Counted from the stretch's first letter, positions 25,566-33,864 are shown. The stretch: 34,836 nucleotides of DNA from Bacteroidales bacterium (GCA_017882335.1 JADGPR010000030.1:1-34836); one strand, 5' to 3'. Notes: a model not told the origin generated them from the letters alone. Program-made: numbers and translations.

Positions 25566-26510
25566 ATGAGTGAAAAAATTATCGGCATCGGATCGCATCA
25601 CCCGTTGGACCTCTTCGGTGTGAACGACCAAAACCTCGACCGCATCAGGAAATCGTTTCCGAAACTGAAGATCATCTCCCGCGACAACACCGTAAAAGCA
25701 ATTGGTGAAGAAGCCGAACTGCTGGTATTTGAACAGAAGTTCAGCCTGCTATTGGTTCACCTCGAAAAATTCGGAAAACTGACTCCTTCCGACCTGCAAC
25801 AAATCCTTGATCCTGCCTGGGAACCGGAAGAGGAAACTAACCCGCATCATTCCGGGGTCCTTGTACATGGGAAGAACGGCATGCTCATCCGTGCCCGAAC
25901 CGTCAATCAGCGAAATCTGGTGAAAAGCGTGGAAGAAAATGACCTTATTTTCGCCATCGGTCCTGCCGGTACCGGGAAGACCTATACAGCCGTCGCCCTC
26001 GCCGTGAGAGCGCTGAAGAATAAAGAAATCCAGCGGATCATCCTGACCCGGCCCGCTGTGGAAGCAGGAGAAAACCTGGGATTTCTGCCCGGCGACCTGA
26101 AAGAAAAACTGGATCCTTACCTCCAGCCATTATACGATGCGTTGAAAGACATGTTGCCGCCCCAGAAGTTACTTTCCTACATCGAAGACGGTACCATCGA
26201 AATCGCCCCTCTGGCGTTTATGCGGGGGCGTACGCTCAATAATGCCTTTGCCATCCTCGATGAAGCGCAAAATACCACGCCCAACCAGTTAAAGATGTTC
26301 CTAACCCGTATGGGAACCTCAGCCAAGTTCATCGTTACCGGCGACATCACCCAGATCGACCTTCCGAAACATCAAAGCTCGGGACTGGTACATTCGCAGA
26401 AAATCTTATCCGGAATCCTGGGCATCGGGTTTGTTTACCTCGACAAACAGGACATCATTCGGCACAAACTGGTGATAAAGGTGATTGAGGCATACGGAAG
26501 GGAGGAGTGA
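25566..26510 (+). CDS. phoH: PhoH-family ATPase
   Basis: This 314-residue P-loop ATPase is related to the helicase superfamily 1 core. It has an N-terminal region (1-110), Walker A GPAGTGKT (132-139), Walker B FAILDEAQ (228-235) and the sensor-like TGDITQIDLP (258-267). The family is linked to RNA metabolism and the phosphate-starvation response, though the exact function remains open. Length is typical. It is preceded by a promoter overlapping that of the divergent DUF62 gene and followed by four copies of a seven-base repeat that begin directly after its stop codon. purC follows on the same strand after 106 bases. Confidence 0.92.
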   Translation: MSEKIIGIGSHHPLDLFGVNDQNLDRIRKSFPKLKIISRDNTVKAIGEEAELLVFEQKFSLLLVHLEKFGKLTPSDLQQILDPAWEPEEETNPHHSGVLVHGKNGMLIRARTVNQRNLVKSVEENDLIFAIGPAGTGKTYTAVALAVRALKNKEIQRIILTRPAVEAGENLGFLPGDLKEKLDPYLQPLYDALKDMLPPQKLLSYIEDGTIEIAPLAFMRGRTLNNAFAILDEAQNTTPNQLKMFLTRMGTSAKFIVTGDITQIDLPKHQSSGLVHSQKILSGILGIGFVYLDKQDIIRHKLVIKVIEAYGREE

Positions 26511-26538
26511 TGCTGGATGCTGGATGCTGGATGCTGGA
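26511..26538. repeat. Tandem heptamer TGCTGGA x4 after phoH
   Basis: Four perfect copies of TGCTGGA follow the TGA of phoH with no gap. The rest of the 106-base spacer to purC is simple sequence with AACTTTATAA repeated (near 26583-26612). The same heptamer occurs three times at 33781-33801. Confidence 0.8.
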
Positions 26539-26616
26539 TGTGTGGGTATTGAGTATTGTGATTGTGTGACTCTGTGACTTTAAACTTTATAACTTTACAA
26601 ACTTTATAAACTGCCT

Positions 26617-27564
26617 ATGTCCAACGTTATCGTAAAAACCGATTTTCATTTTCCCGGACAAAGCAAGAAATATGTCGGAAAGGTCAGGGATGTTTATACC
26701 ATCGAAGATAAATATCTTATCATGGTCGCTACCGACCGCATCTCCGCATTTGACGTGGTATTACCCAAAGGGATCCCATACAAGGGACAGGTATTGAATC
26801 AAATCGCCTCCCGCTTTCTCGATGCAACGGCCGATATCTGCCCGAACTGGAAGATCGCCACTCCCGATCCCATGGTCACGATAGGAAGATATTGTAAACC
26901 CTTCCCGTTGGAGATGATCATCCGTGGCTATCTGACCGGGAGTTCATGGAGATCTTATAAAAGCGGAAAAAGAGAGATCTGCGGAGTTACTATCCCCAAC
27001 GGGATGACGGAACACCAGCGGTTCCCCGAACCCATCGTCACCCCTACCACTAAAGCAGTGGAAGGCCATGATGAGGACATCTCAAAGGAGGAGATCATCC
27101 GCACGGGACTTGTTTCAAAGGAAGACTACGAATTGCTTGAAAAATACACCATTGCCCTGTTCAAACGCGGAACCGAAATGGCCGCTCAAAAAGGGTTGAT
27201 CCTTGTGGATACCAAGTATGAATTTGGCAAAGCCGATGGTAAAATCTTCCTGATAGATGAGATCCACACACCCGATTCATCCCGGTATTTCTATAAAGAA
27301 GGATATGAAGAACGCCAGGTAAAGGGGGAACAGCAGAAACAGCTTTCAAAAGAGTTTGTCCGTGAGTGGCTCATGGACAATGGGTTCCAGGGGCAGGCCG
27401 GGCAACAGGTTCCCGAAATGACCGAATCGTGGGTGAAACAAATCTCCGAACGGTACATTGAACTCTATGAGAATATCATAGGGGAGAAGTTTATCCGTTC
27501 GGATGTTTCAAATGTCCTCTTCCGGGTGGAGACAAATGTCAGAGCCTGGATTGATAAAAATTGA
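26617..27564 (+). CDS. purC: SAICAR synthetase
   Basis: PurC, 315 residues, couples CAIR and aspartate using ATP to form SAICAR in purine synthesis. It shows the N-terminal GKVRDVY segment (21-27), the conserved [15 protein letters not shown] block (100-114), [11 protein letters not shown] and [14 protein letters not shown]. The longer form of about 310 residues, with extra inserts compared with the 237-residue E. coli enzyme, is usual in Bacteroidota. The DegT-family aminotransferase starts nine bases after its stop, so the two are probably cotranscribed despite unrelated functions. The spacer upstream holds near-matches to a -7 box (TAACTTTA) but no perfect one. Confidence 0.94.
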   Translation: MSNVIVKTDFHFPGQSKKYVGKVRDVYTIEDKYLIMVATDRISAFDVVLPKGIPYKGQVLNQIASRFLDATADICPNWKIATPDPMVTIGRYCKPFPLEMIIRGYLTGSSWRSYKSGKREICGVTIPNGMTEHQRFPEPIVTPTTKAVEGHDEDISKEEIIRTGLVSKEDYELLEKYTIALFKRGTEMAAQKGLILVDTKYEFGKADGKIFLIDEIHTPDSSRYFYKEGYEERQVKGEQQKQLSKEFVREWLMDNGFQGQAGQQVPEMTESWVKQISERYIELYENIIGEKFIRSDVSNVLFRVETNVRAWIDKN

Positions 27565-27573
27565 TAATTGAAA

Positions 27574-28785
27574 ATGATTCCATTTTCTCCACCACGTATA
27601 GACCAGAAAATCATCGACGCAGTCAATGAAACGCTACGTTCGGGGTGGATCACAACCGGACCGAAGACAAAATTGTTTGAAAAGAAACTCACGGAATTCA
27701 GCAGCCAGAAAGCGACACTGTGCGTCAGTTCGGCTACTGCAGGCCTTGAGTTGATGCTTCGCTGGTTCGGAGTAGGTGAAGGAGATGAAGTGATAGTTCC
27801 TGCCTATACATACGCAGCTACGGCCAATGTGGTTGAACATTGCGGCGCCAAGGTGGTTTTCGTGGATTCGGATGAGGATTTTCTCATTTCGCTGAAAGCA
27901 ATCGAAGATGCTATAACTCCAAACACAAAGGTCATCATCCCGGTTGATGTTGCCGGGTTTCCCTGTGACTATGATGCGATCCATTCGCTGGTCAGCCGGC
28001 CGGATATCCAAAAATGTTTTTATCCCTCAACCAAAGAACAGGAAATGCTGAACCGGATCCTGGTTTTATCCGATGCAGCACATTCTGTTGGGGCATGGTA
28101 TAAGGGGAAAAGAGCGGGAAACCTCAGTGAAATATCGGTCTTTTCATTTCATGCCGTGAAAAACCTCACCACTGCCGAAGGGGGCGCCATCTGCCTGAAT
28201 CTACCCAAACCCTTTAACAATACTGCTATCCACAAGACCCTGAATGTAAAATCCCTTCACGGCCAGACCAAAGATGCCCTGGCCAAATCGCAGGCTGGAA
28301 GCTGGCGTTACGACATCATCGAACCGGGTTACAAATGCAATATGACCGACATTCAGGCTTCGATGGGACTCGTGGAACTGGAACGTTACGATACCGACAT
28401 GCTGGTGCGGAGAAAACAGATCTTCGATGCTTATAAAGAAGCTTTTTCTGCCTGTGAATGGGCGCAGCTCCCGATTTATGAAACCAACGACCGGCGATCA
28501 TCTTACCATGTTTTCCTGCTGCGGATAAAAGAAATTACCGAAGAACAGAGAGACCAGATCATCAGTGAGATCTTCCGGCGGGAAGTTTCGGTAAATGTTC
28601 ATTTTGTGCCTCTGCCGATGATGACCTATTATAAAAATGCCGGATATTCCATTTCAGATTATCCTGTTGCTTACGATAACTACTCCCGGGAAATCAGTCT
28701 TCCGGTATATTATGATCTGACCGATGAAATGGTTAAAACCGTGATAAAGGCTGTTGCCGGTGCTGTTGAAGAGGTTGTTTTTTAA
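27574..28785 (+). CDS. DegT/DnrJ/EryC1/StrS-family sugar aminotransferase
   Basis: This 403-residue PLP enzyme transfers an amino group, usually from glutamate, to a nucleotide-linked keto-sugar. The PLP-binding lysine is K196 in SFHAVKNLTTAEGGA, and D167 in LSDAAHSVGA contacts the pyridine nitrogen. The N-terminal PFSPPRIDQKIIDAVNETL and GWITTGP stretches are typical. ATG 27574 is preferred to an in-frame TTG six bases earlier. It lies just downstream of purC and upstream of a PglC-like phosphoglycosyl transferase, which suggests an amino-sugar glycan pathway of the PglE/PglC type; the sugar cannot be deduced. Confidence 0.9.
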   Translation: MIPFSPPRIDQKIIDAVNETLRSGWITTGPKTKLFEKKLTEFSSQKATLCVSSATAGLELMLRWFGVGEGDEVIVPAYTYAATANVVEHCGAKVVFVDSDEDFLISLKAIEDAITPNTKVIIPVDVAGFPCDYDAIHSLVSRPDIQKCFYPSTKEQEMLNRILVLSDAAHSVGAWYKGKRAGNLSEISVFSFHAVKNLTTAEGGAICLNLPKPFNNTAIHKTLNVKSLHGQTKDALAKSQAGSWRYDIIEPGYKCNMTDIQASMGLVELERYDTDMLVRRKQIFDAYKEAFSACEWAQLPIYETNDRRSSYHVFLLRIKEITEEQRDQIISEIFRREVSVNVHFVPLPMMTYYKNAGYSISDYPVAYDNYSREISLPVYYDLTDEMVKTVIKAVAGAVEEVVF

Positions 28786-28790
28786 AAATA

Positions 28791-28870
28791 TTTGCGTCCT
28801 TCGCGTCTTAGCGTCTTAGCGGTTAAGTCTTTTACCGCAAAGACGCAAAGGCGCTAAATAAAGCGCTAAG
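28791..28870. repeat. Imperfect inverted repeat of the GCAAAGACGC type
   Basis: The spacer is built of inverted pieces: TTTGCGTC (28791-28798) pairs with GACGCAAA (28842-28849), and GCGGTTAA (28819-28826) pairs, with one mismatch, with TTACCGC (28832-28838). Inside are direct repeats (GCGTCTTA twice, GCGCTAA twice). It fills the whole gap and ends at the ATG of the next gene. Related sequence appears at 33903-33920. It looks like a dispersed miniature element. Confidence 0.65.
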
Positions 28871-29458
28871 ATGATCCGTTTTTTTGATTTGCTGTTTTCA
28901 CTTTTAGGATTGATCCTGCTACTTCCGTTTTTTCTAATCATCTCCATTGCGATTGTGATCGGCTCACGCGGAGGTATCTTTTATATACAGGAAAGGGTGG
29001 GAAAGAACAACCGGAATTTTCGCCTGGTCAAATTCAGGACGATGCGTTCAGGGGCAGACAAACAAGGTGGACTTACCATTGGGACCCACGATTCCAGGAT
29101 CACAAACACAGGGTTCTTCCTGCGGAAATACAAACTGGATGAACTACCTCAATTGATCAATGTGCTGAAAGGAGAGATGAGCCTTGTTGGTCCACGGCCG
29201 GAGCTGCGCAAATATGTCAATCTCTATTCAGACGAACAAAAAAAAGTTCTGGCTCTCAGTCCGGGAATAACCGACATTGCATCCCTGGAATACATTAATG
29301 AAAATGAAATACTGGGGGCCTCAGCGGATCCGGAGCAAACGTACATTGAACAAATCATGCCAGCCAAACTGGAACTGAACAAGAAATTTATAAAAGATCC
29401 CAGGCTTGGGAATTACTTTCAGATCATCGGGCTAACTATAAAGAAAATTTTCCGATAG
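28871..29458 (+). CDS. PglC-like phosphoglycosyl transferase (bacterial sugar transferase)
   Basis: This 195-residue monotopic membrane enzyme transfers a sugar-phosphate from a nucleotide sugar to undecaprenyl phosphate, the first membrane step of many glycan pathways. It has the re-entrant N-terminal hydrophobic helix (about 4-30), KFRTM (54-58), the catalytic Asp-Glu pair D90/E91 in KLDELPQL, GPRPE (107-111) and PGIT (131-134). It is the short form containing only the catalytic core, as in PglC, without the extra membrane helices of WbaP. Its translation start lies directly at the end of a repeat element (28791-28870). It probably works with the upstream aminotransferase. Confidence 0.92.
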   Translation: MIRFFDLLFSLLGLILLLPFFLIISIAIVIGSRGGIFYIQERVGKNNRNFRLVKFRTMRSGADKQGGLTIGTHDSRITNTGFFLRKYKLDELPQLINVLKGEMSLVGPRPELRKYVNLYSDEQKKVLALSPGITDIASLEYINENEILGASADPEQTYIEQIMPAKLELNKKFIKDPRLGNYFQIIGLTIKKIFR

Positions 29459-29479
29459 AGAGGAAAAACAAAATCCGGC

Positions 29480-30589
29480 CTATTTCAACAATACCATCTT
29501 CCTTGTCATCATGGCATTTTCTGCCTGAAGCGTATAAAAATAGATTCCTGAACGGTAACGGCTGGCATCAAAGTTGACCTGGTGTTTTCCCTTTTTCATT
29601 TTGCCATCCAGGAGTGTTGTCACCAGCTTTCCTCCGCTATCAAAAACTTTCAGGGTAACATTCTCATTGTTGCCTTTTATGTCGAAAGGAATAGAAGTAC
29701 TATTCTGAAACGGATTCGGATTATTTTGTCCCAGAATGGAAGGATCCATTGTAAGCCGGGGAACCGAATTCGGATGACCAGCTTGCACCCAGGCCGTATA
29801 GATGAGACTGGCAAGTGACCATGAAGCATGTTTAAACAAGCCCGTAGTAAAGGCTCCGGTACGGTCCCACAAAGCCTGGTAATACGCAGATGAATTGTGA
29901 TTCCCGGCAACAGATTGGGCATAATCGTCTGCCAGAAGTACGCTGTCTACATATTGGTAATCGTGATACAGGTAGGTGAAGATATACCCGGGGACATCGT
30001 CGATAAGCTGCGCAGTATCATCCGAATAAATGATGTTGTCATTGTAAGTGCCGATCATATGGGATTCATACCGTGAATGGATCCCTTGCTGGCTGGGAGT
30101 TTGTCCGTCATAATTCTGGGTTATATGCAGCGGCATATGGCCATCGGCGACATAATGACCGAGGTCAGCAGCAAAAAGGGATGCCTTGTTGAAGTCGTTT
30201 CGCTGAAAACAGGCCTTGACCGAATCAAAGGTTGTTATGGTTGCCCAAGGAAGAATACCGTTCTCCATCACAAAGGCGATCCCATGGATGTTTGATACTG
30301 AATCGAGTGTCATGGGGATTTTTCCGTACAGGACAAATTCATTGTAATTATCGATATCGATATAATGCTTGGGTGCTTCATTGTAATCCCATTGTTTGCG
30401 GTCATCGGCAACTGACGCATTATCCGCAAGGATCGTGGTCCAGGAGGCCCTGAGGAAATTCATCCCTGAAGGGAAAGAAGCAGGAGCATGCTGGCTGATC
30501 TTCCGGTGTCCGACCGAACCCCAGCTGGAAAGAATAAGCCAGAGCGACAGTGCAATAAAGGTGAAAGTGATGTTGTGGATCTTTTTCAT
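29480..30589 (-). CDS. Secreted S1/P1-type zinc nuclease or phospholipase C with T9SS tail
   Basis: This 369-residue protein has a signal peptide ending before W23, so the mature N-terminus would be the Trp used as a zinc ligand in the S1/P1 nuclease and phospholipase C superfamily. Further ligand motifs are H28 in SVGHRKI, the ADLGHYVADGHMPLH block (D142, H145, H151, H155) and GIHSRYE (H171, E175). A C-terminal domain of about 80 residues (from NNPNPFQNSTSIPF to MMTRKMVLLK) is a type A sorting signal for the type IX secretion system. It probably degrades nucleic acids or phospholipids outside the cell. Its ATG overlaps the stop of the SirB1-like gene (ATGA), so the two are translationally coupled. 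Confidence 0.85.
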   Translation of the reverse strand: MKKIHNITFTFIALSLWLILSSWGSVGHRKISQHAPASFPSGMNFLRASWTTILADNASVADDRKQWDYNEAPKHYIDIDNYNEFVLYGKIPMTLDSVSNIHGIAFVMENGILPWATITTFDSVKACFQRNDFNKASLFAADLGHYVADGHMPLHITQNYDGQTPSQQGIHSRYESHMIGTYNDNIIYSDDTAQLIDDVPGYIFTYLYHDYQYVDSVLLADDYAQSVAGNHNSSAYYQALWDRTGAFTTGLFKHASWSLASLIYTAWVQAGHPNSVPRLTMDPSILGQNNPNPFQNSTSIPFDIKGNNENVTLKVFDSGGKLVTTLLDGKMKKGKHQVNFDASRYRSGIYFYTLQAENAMMTRKMVLLK

Positions 30590-31464
30590 GTAGTTTTTTC
30601 GGTTAGTTTCAGTAATCTTTCAAGATCCTCAATCTTGTCGGGATACCCGAGTTGGGTATAGCTATAGATGAGATTTCCAATGAGCCTTTTGATAATATCA
30701 ATGTTGGAACAAGGCGCAAAATATGACCTGTCGGGATTTATTTTCAGTTGTTGGATAAACAGTTCGATCTCTCTTTTTGTAAAAACAGCGCCTTTGTTAA
30801 AAGGGTTGATATAAAACAGCACATCATCCATGGATGGAACATTGGCCGCCAGTTCCGAAACATAAGCCAGGATGAAATGCTGGGGAAGGTTGACACCATA
30901 AACCGGAATGTTCAGTTTTTGCGCGATGATGATGTAAAGTAATCCGAGTGAAAGCGCACTTCCCTTGCGCGTTTCCAGGAATGTGTTCAGGTAAAAATTC
31001 TGAGGGGCAAAAAGATTGATCTTGTTCCCATCGAAATTATGAACGTGATAGATAATGTGATTTAGTACCTTGATATTTTCCAGGGCCGTCAGGTTGTCGT
31101 TGAGTTCCAGCCAGGCATCCATCTTCATTTGCTCCACCCGGATGGTGAGGGTTTCCTCGCTGAGTTCGGGATACTGGCTTCGGGTCACCAGCAGGTAACC
31201 TTTCAGCAGGTCGGAGGAGGAAGTATTGATCCAGTTCGTGAATTCGACATGCAGTTCTCCCCGCTGAATATCCCGGATGATTTCTCCTGCGCGATCCTGG
31301 ATGAAGGTGTCAAAGGAAATTTCCAGGGCTTTTTCCAGGTATGGGATGGCTTCCTGGCCGAAAGAATGGATCTTCTCACGGATCGAATCAAATACCTTTT
31401 CATCCGGCTCATCGAGCAGGTGAAGCAGGGCATTCAGTTCTTTATTTTCAAGAGAAGCAACCAT
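30586..31464 (-). CDS. SirB1/transglutaminase-like protein
   Basis: This 292-residue protein has a transglutaminase-like fold of the SirB1 type, often followed by TPR-like helices. Recognisable parts are the helical N-terminus (ALLHLLDEPDEKVFDSIREK), the central RKGSALSLGLLYIIIAQKLN and the GVNLPQHFILAYV segment, which match the SirB1 consensus. The catalytic Cys of true transglutaminases is absent in this family and here, so enzymatic activity is not expected. The biochemical role is unknown. A -7 box at 31506-31513 precedes it, and it overlaps the downstream nuclease gene by four bases. Confidence 0.8.
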   Translation of the reverse strand: MVASLENKELNALLHLLDEPDEKVFDSIREKIHSFGQEAIPYLEKALEISFDTFIQDRAGEIIRDIQRGELHVEFTNWINTSSSDLLKGYLLVTRSQYPELSEETLTIRVEQMKMDAWLELNDNLTALENIKVLNHIIYHVHNFDGNKINLFAPQNFYLNTFLETRKGSALSLGLLYIIIAQKLNIPVYGVNLPQHFILAYVSELAANVPSMDDVLFYINPFNKGAVFTKREIELFIQQLKINPDRSYFAPCSNIDIIKRLIGNLIYSYTQLGYPDKIEDLERLLKLTEKTT

Positions 31465-31505
31465 TCTGAAATTCTATTCAAAATCCGGGGAAATTACCAT
31501 CCCTT

Positions 31506-31513
31506 CAAAAATA
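31506..31513 (-). promoter_or_regulatory. -7 box for the SirB1-like gene
   Basis: TATTTTTG on the minus strand fits TAnnTTTG and lies exactly between the stop of the phosphorylase gene (31514) and the SirB1-like start, about 42 bases upstream of the ATG. Confidence 0.4.
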
Positions 31514-32383
31514 TTAATTTGTAAGCCTTTCCAGCACCAGGTCGATGAGTTTCCCGATCAGGGCTTTATGGTCGGGCCAGGTTTCATTAGTGGCACGGTT
31601 GGCGATCAACGCACAAACGGTCACCACCCTGTGGCCCAGTAAACTTCCCAGTCCGTAGAGCGCCGATGTCTCCATTTCAAAATTGATAACCCTTTCATTC
31701 TGATAGCGAAATGATCTGATTTTTTCGTTGAGTTCAGGATCTGCCAGTCCGAGCCGTAATATTCTTCCCTGCGGCCCATAAAAACCGGGAGCCGTGGCGG
31801 TAATTCCCTTGATGGTTCCTTGCTCAAATTTCCGGATCAGCTCTTCTGAGCCTTTCACAAAGTATGGTTTTGAAAGATTTTCGTTCCAGCCGGTATGTTT
31901 CATAAATGCTGCTGACATTTCCAGGTCGAGGGTATTGGATCCGCTGTCATAATAATGCAGCAGGTTGTCGAGTCCCAATCCATGGGAGGAAAGTGCAAAT
32001 GAGCCTACCGGTACGTCGGCCTGGATGGATCCTGAGGTCCCGACCCGGATCACATTCAGGGTTTTATGATCAGGCTTTACCTCGCGGGATGAAAGGTCGA
32101 TGTTGGCCAGTGCATCCAGTTCATTCATCACGATGTCGATATTATCAGGTCCGATACCAGTGGAAAGAACAGTGATCCTCTTCCCATTCAGAACTCCCGT
32201 GTGGGTGTTAAATTCACGGTTGCTGATCCTGCATTCAACCGAATCAAAAAGATTTGAAATTAACCCAACCCGGTCAGGATCCCCGACAATGATAACGTTA
32301 TCGGCCAGTTGTTCGGGCTGAAGTGCCAGGTGATAAATCGATCCGTCTTCACATTTTAAAAGATCGGCATTTTTGATCGGCAT
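31514..32383 (-). CDS. Nucleoside phosphorylase (uridine phosphorylase-like)
   Basis: This 289-residue enzyme of the PNP/UDP phosphorylase family cleaves nucleosides with phosphate to base and ribose-1-phosphate. It shows IVGDPDRVGLISNLFD near the N-terminus (phosphate site), the STGIGPDNIDIVMNEL block, RVGTSGSIQADVPVGSFAL and the ribose-binding NFEMETSALYGLGSLLGH. It is closest by eye to uridine phosphorylase-like proteins; exact substrate preference is not certain. It has its own -7 box (32400-32407) with a very short leader, and is divergent from cinA. Confidence 0.85.
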   Translation of the reverse strand: MPIKNADLLKCEDGSIYHLALQPEQLADNVIIVGDPDRVGLISNLFDSVECRISNREFNTHTGVLNGKRITVLSTGIGPDNIDIVMNELDALANIDLSSREVKPDHKTLNVIRVGTSGSIQADVPVGSFALSSHGLGLDNLLHYYDSGSNTLDLEMSAAFMKHTGWNENLSKPYFVKGSEELIRKFEQGTIKGITATAPGFYGPQGRILRLGLADPELNEKIRSFRYQNERVINFEMETSALYGLGSLLGHRVVTVCALIANRATNETWPDHKALIGKLIDLVLERLTN

Positions 32384-32399
32384 CTTTACTTATTTTATG

Positions 32400-32407
32400 C
32401 AAAATTA
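32400..32407 (-). promoter_or_regulatory. -7 box for the nucleoside phosphorylase
   Basis: TAATTTTG on the minus strand matches TAnnTTTG. A TTG at 32430-32432 lies 22 bases upstream. The leader would be only about 12 bases before the ATG at 32383. Confidence 0.5.
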
Positions 32408-32507
32408 CGAATAATATCCACAGGGAAATCAAGAGAGCTCTTATTGTGATGTGCTGGAACTTGAAAGACGGAAAAGCAGAAGGAACCTTATCCTGCAGGA
32501 TTTTCTG

Positions 32508-32515
32508 TAAATTTG
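32508..32515 (+). promoter_or_regulatory. -7 box abutting the cinA start codon
   Basis: TAAATTTG matches TAnnTTTG and ends four bases before the ATG at 32520, so transcription is predicted to start at or beside that codon. Confidence 0.55.
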
Positions 32516-32519
32516 TGAG

Positions 32520-33779
32520 ATGCAAACTGAAATTATCAACATCGGCGATGAATTGCTGATCGGACAGGTGATTAACACCAATGCTTCGTGGATGTCAGAA
32601 CAACTGAACCTGGCGGGATTCCCGGTTCACCGGGTCACCATTATTCCCGACGACCCTCAGCACATTCTTGATGCCCTGAAGGAATCCGGGCAAAGATCTG
32701 AACTGGTCCTCCTCACCGGTGGGCTGGGCCCCACCAAGGATGACCTCACAAAAGATACACTCTGCAAGTATTTCCGGACAAAGCTGGTATTTGACCCGGT
32801 CACATTTCAGACCATCGAGAAATTTTTCAAGGCAAGAGGATTCCAGGTGACGGTGATTAACCGCAAGCAGGCGGAGATCCCTGAAAATTGTATTGCAATC
32901 CCAAATATAAACGGAACCGCCCCTGGAATGTGGTTCGAACAGGAAGTGCCAGGCGTGGAGAAAAAGCACGTTTTCGTTTCCATGCCCGGGGTTCCTTTCG
33001 AGATGAAAGCCATGCTCCTCAATGAGGTAATTCCAAGGCTGAAACAGTATTTTCAGCCGGTTACCGTTCTTCATCATACCCTCCTGACCCAGGGCATCGG
33101 CGAATCGTTTTTATCCGACCTCCTTGAAGATTGGGAAACCCATCTGCCGGTAAATCTTCACCTGGCTTATCTCCCCCAGCCTGGTATCGTAAGGCTCCGG
33201 TTGACAGGACAAGGTGACGATGAGTCCCGGCTGCAAAAGCAGATGGATGAGGAAATTTCTAAGTTGAAATTATTGATACCCGATTATATCTTCGGGGAGG
33301 ACAATACCACCCTGGAGGCAGTTGTCGGAAAATTGCTGAAAGAGAAGGGCAGCACACTGGCAACGGCCGAAAGCTGCACCGGCGGGTACATTGCGCACCT
33401 GGTCACGAGCATACCGGGAAGTTCAGAATATTACAAAGGAAGCATCATCGCCTATTCAAATGACATCAAGGTGAAAGAATTGGGTGTAAATGAAAAGACC
33501 ATCCTGGAAAACGGTGCCGTGAGTGAGGAAGTGGTTAAACAGATGGCTGGGAATGTCCGGACCCGGTTTGACAGCGATTATTCCATTGCTGTTTCCGGTA
33601 TAGCCGGTCCCGACGGTGGTACGAAAGATAAGCCGGTAGGGCTGACCTGGATCGCGATTGCCGGGCCATCCGGGGTTCAGGCTGGTAAATATTTTTTCGG
33701 CGATAACCGCGAACGCAATATAAGGCGGGCAGCGCTTCAGGCACTTAATCTGCTTCGGAAGCACATATTAGGATCCTAG
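32520..33779 (+). CDS. cinA: CinA: nicotinamide-nucleotide amidohydrolase / ADP-ribose pyrophosphatase family
   Basis: This 419-residue CinA protein has an N-terminal MoaB/MogA-like domain (about 1-170, with IGDELLIGQVINTNASWM and GGLGPTKDD at 67-75), a middle domain (about 175-255) and a C-terminal nicotinamide-mononucleotide deamidase (about 262-415) with AESCTGG at 283-289 and SGIAGPDGGT at 359-368. Two-domain CinA proteins recycle NMN and hydrolyse ADP-ribose in pyridine-nucleotide salvage; the name comes from the competence-induced gene. Length is normal. The start is supported by the MQTEIINIGDELLIGQ opening. A -7 box ends four bases upstream. Three heptamer repeats follow the stop. Confidence 0.94.
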   Translation: MQTEIINIGDELLIGQVINTNASWMSEQLNLAGFPVHRVTIIPDDPQHILDALKESGQRSELVLLTGGLGPTKDDLTKDTLCKYFRTKLVFDPVTFQTIEKFFKARGFQVTVINRKQAEIPENCIAIPNINGTAPGMWFEQEVPGVEKKHVFVSMPGVPFEMKAMLLNEVIPRLKQYFQPVTVLHHTLLTQGIGESFLSDLLEDWETHLPVNLHLAYLPQPGIVRLRLTGQGDDESRLQKQMDEEISKLKLLIPDYIFGEDNTTLEAVVGKLLKEKGSTLATAESCTGGYIAHLVTSIPGSSEYYKGSIIAYSNDIKVKELGVNEKTILENGAVSEEVVKQMAGNVRTRFDSDYSIAVSGIAGPDGGTKDKPVGLTWIAIAGPSGVQAGKYFFGDNRERNIRRAALQALNLLRKHILGS

Positions 33780-33780
33780 A

Positions 33781-33801
33781 TGCTGGATGCTGGATGCTGG
33801 A
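33781..33801. repeat. Tandem heptamer TGCTGGA x3 after cinA
   Basis: Three perfect copies begin one base after the cinA stop codon (33777-33779). It is the same unit as at 26511-26538 after phoH. Confidence 0.8.
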
Positions 33802-33824
33802 TTTTCGCAACTTCATTTTTCATT

Positions 33825-33864
33825 CTTAGCTGGCGCGCGTTTGTAATGCGTGCCCCCAACTAAG
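33825..33864. repeat. REP-like long hairpin
   Basis: CTTAG (33825-33829) pairs with CTAAG (33860-33864). Inside, GGCGCGC (33832-33838) pairs with GCGTGCC (33848-33854), with one G-T pair, around the loop GTTTGTAAT. The form resembles repetitive extragenic palindromes tied to REP-associated tyrosine transposases, but there is no transposase here and only one copy. It lacks a T-run, so a terminator role is less likely. Confidence 0.5.

Noticed and set aside
25512-25631. 40-residue upstream extension of the DUF62 reading frame
   Set aside because: It would read through the phoH start and both promoters; the family normally begins at the ATG at 25511.
26583-26612. Repeated AACTTTATAA before purC as a possible CRISPR-like or regulatory array
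   Set aside because: Only two short copies without spacers; simple AT-rich sequence.
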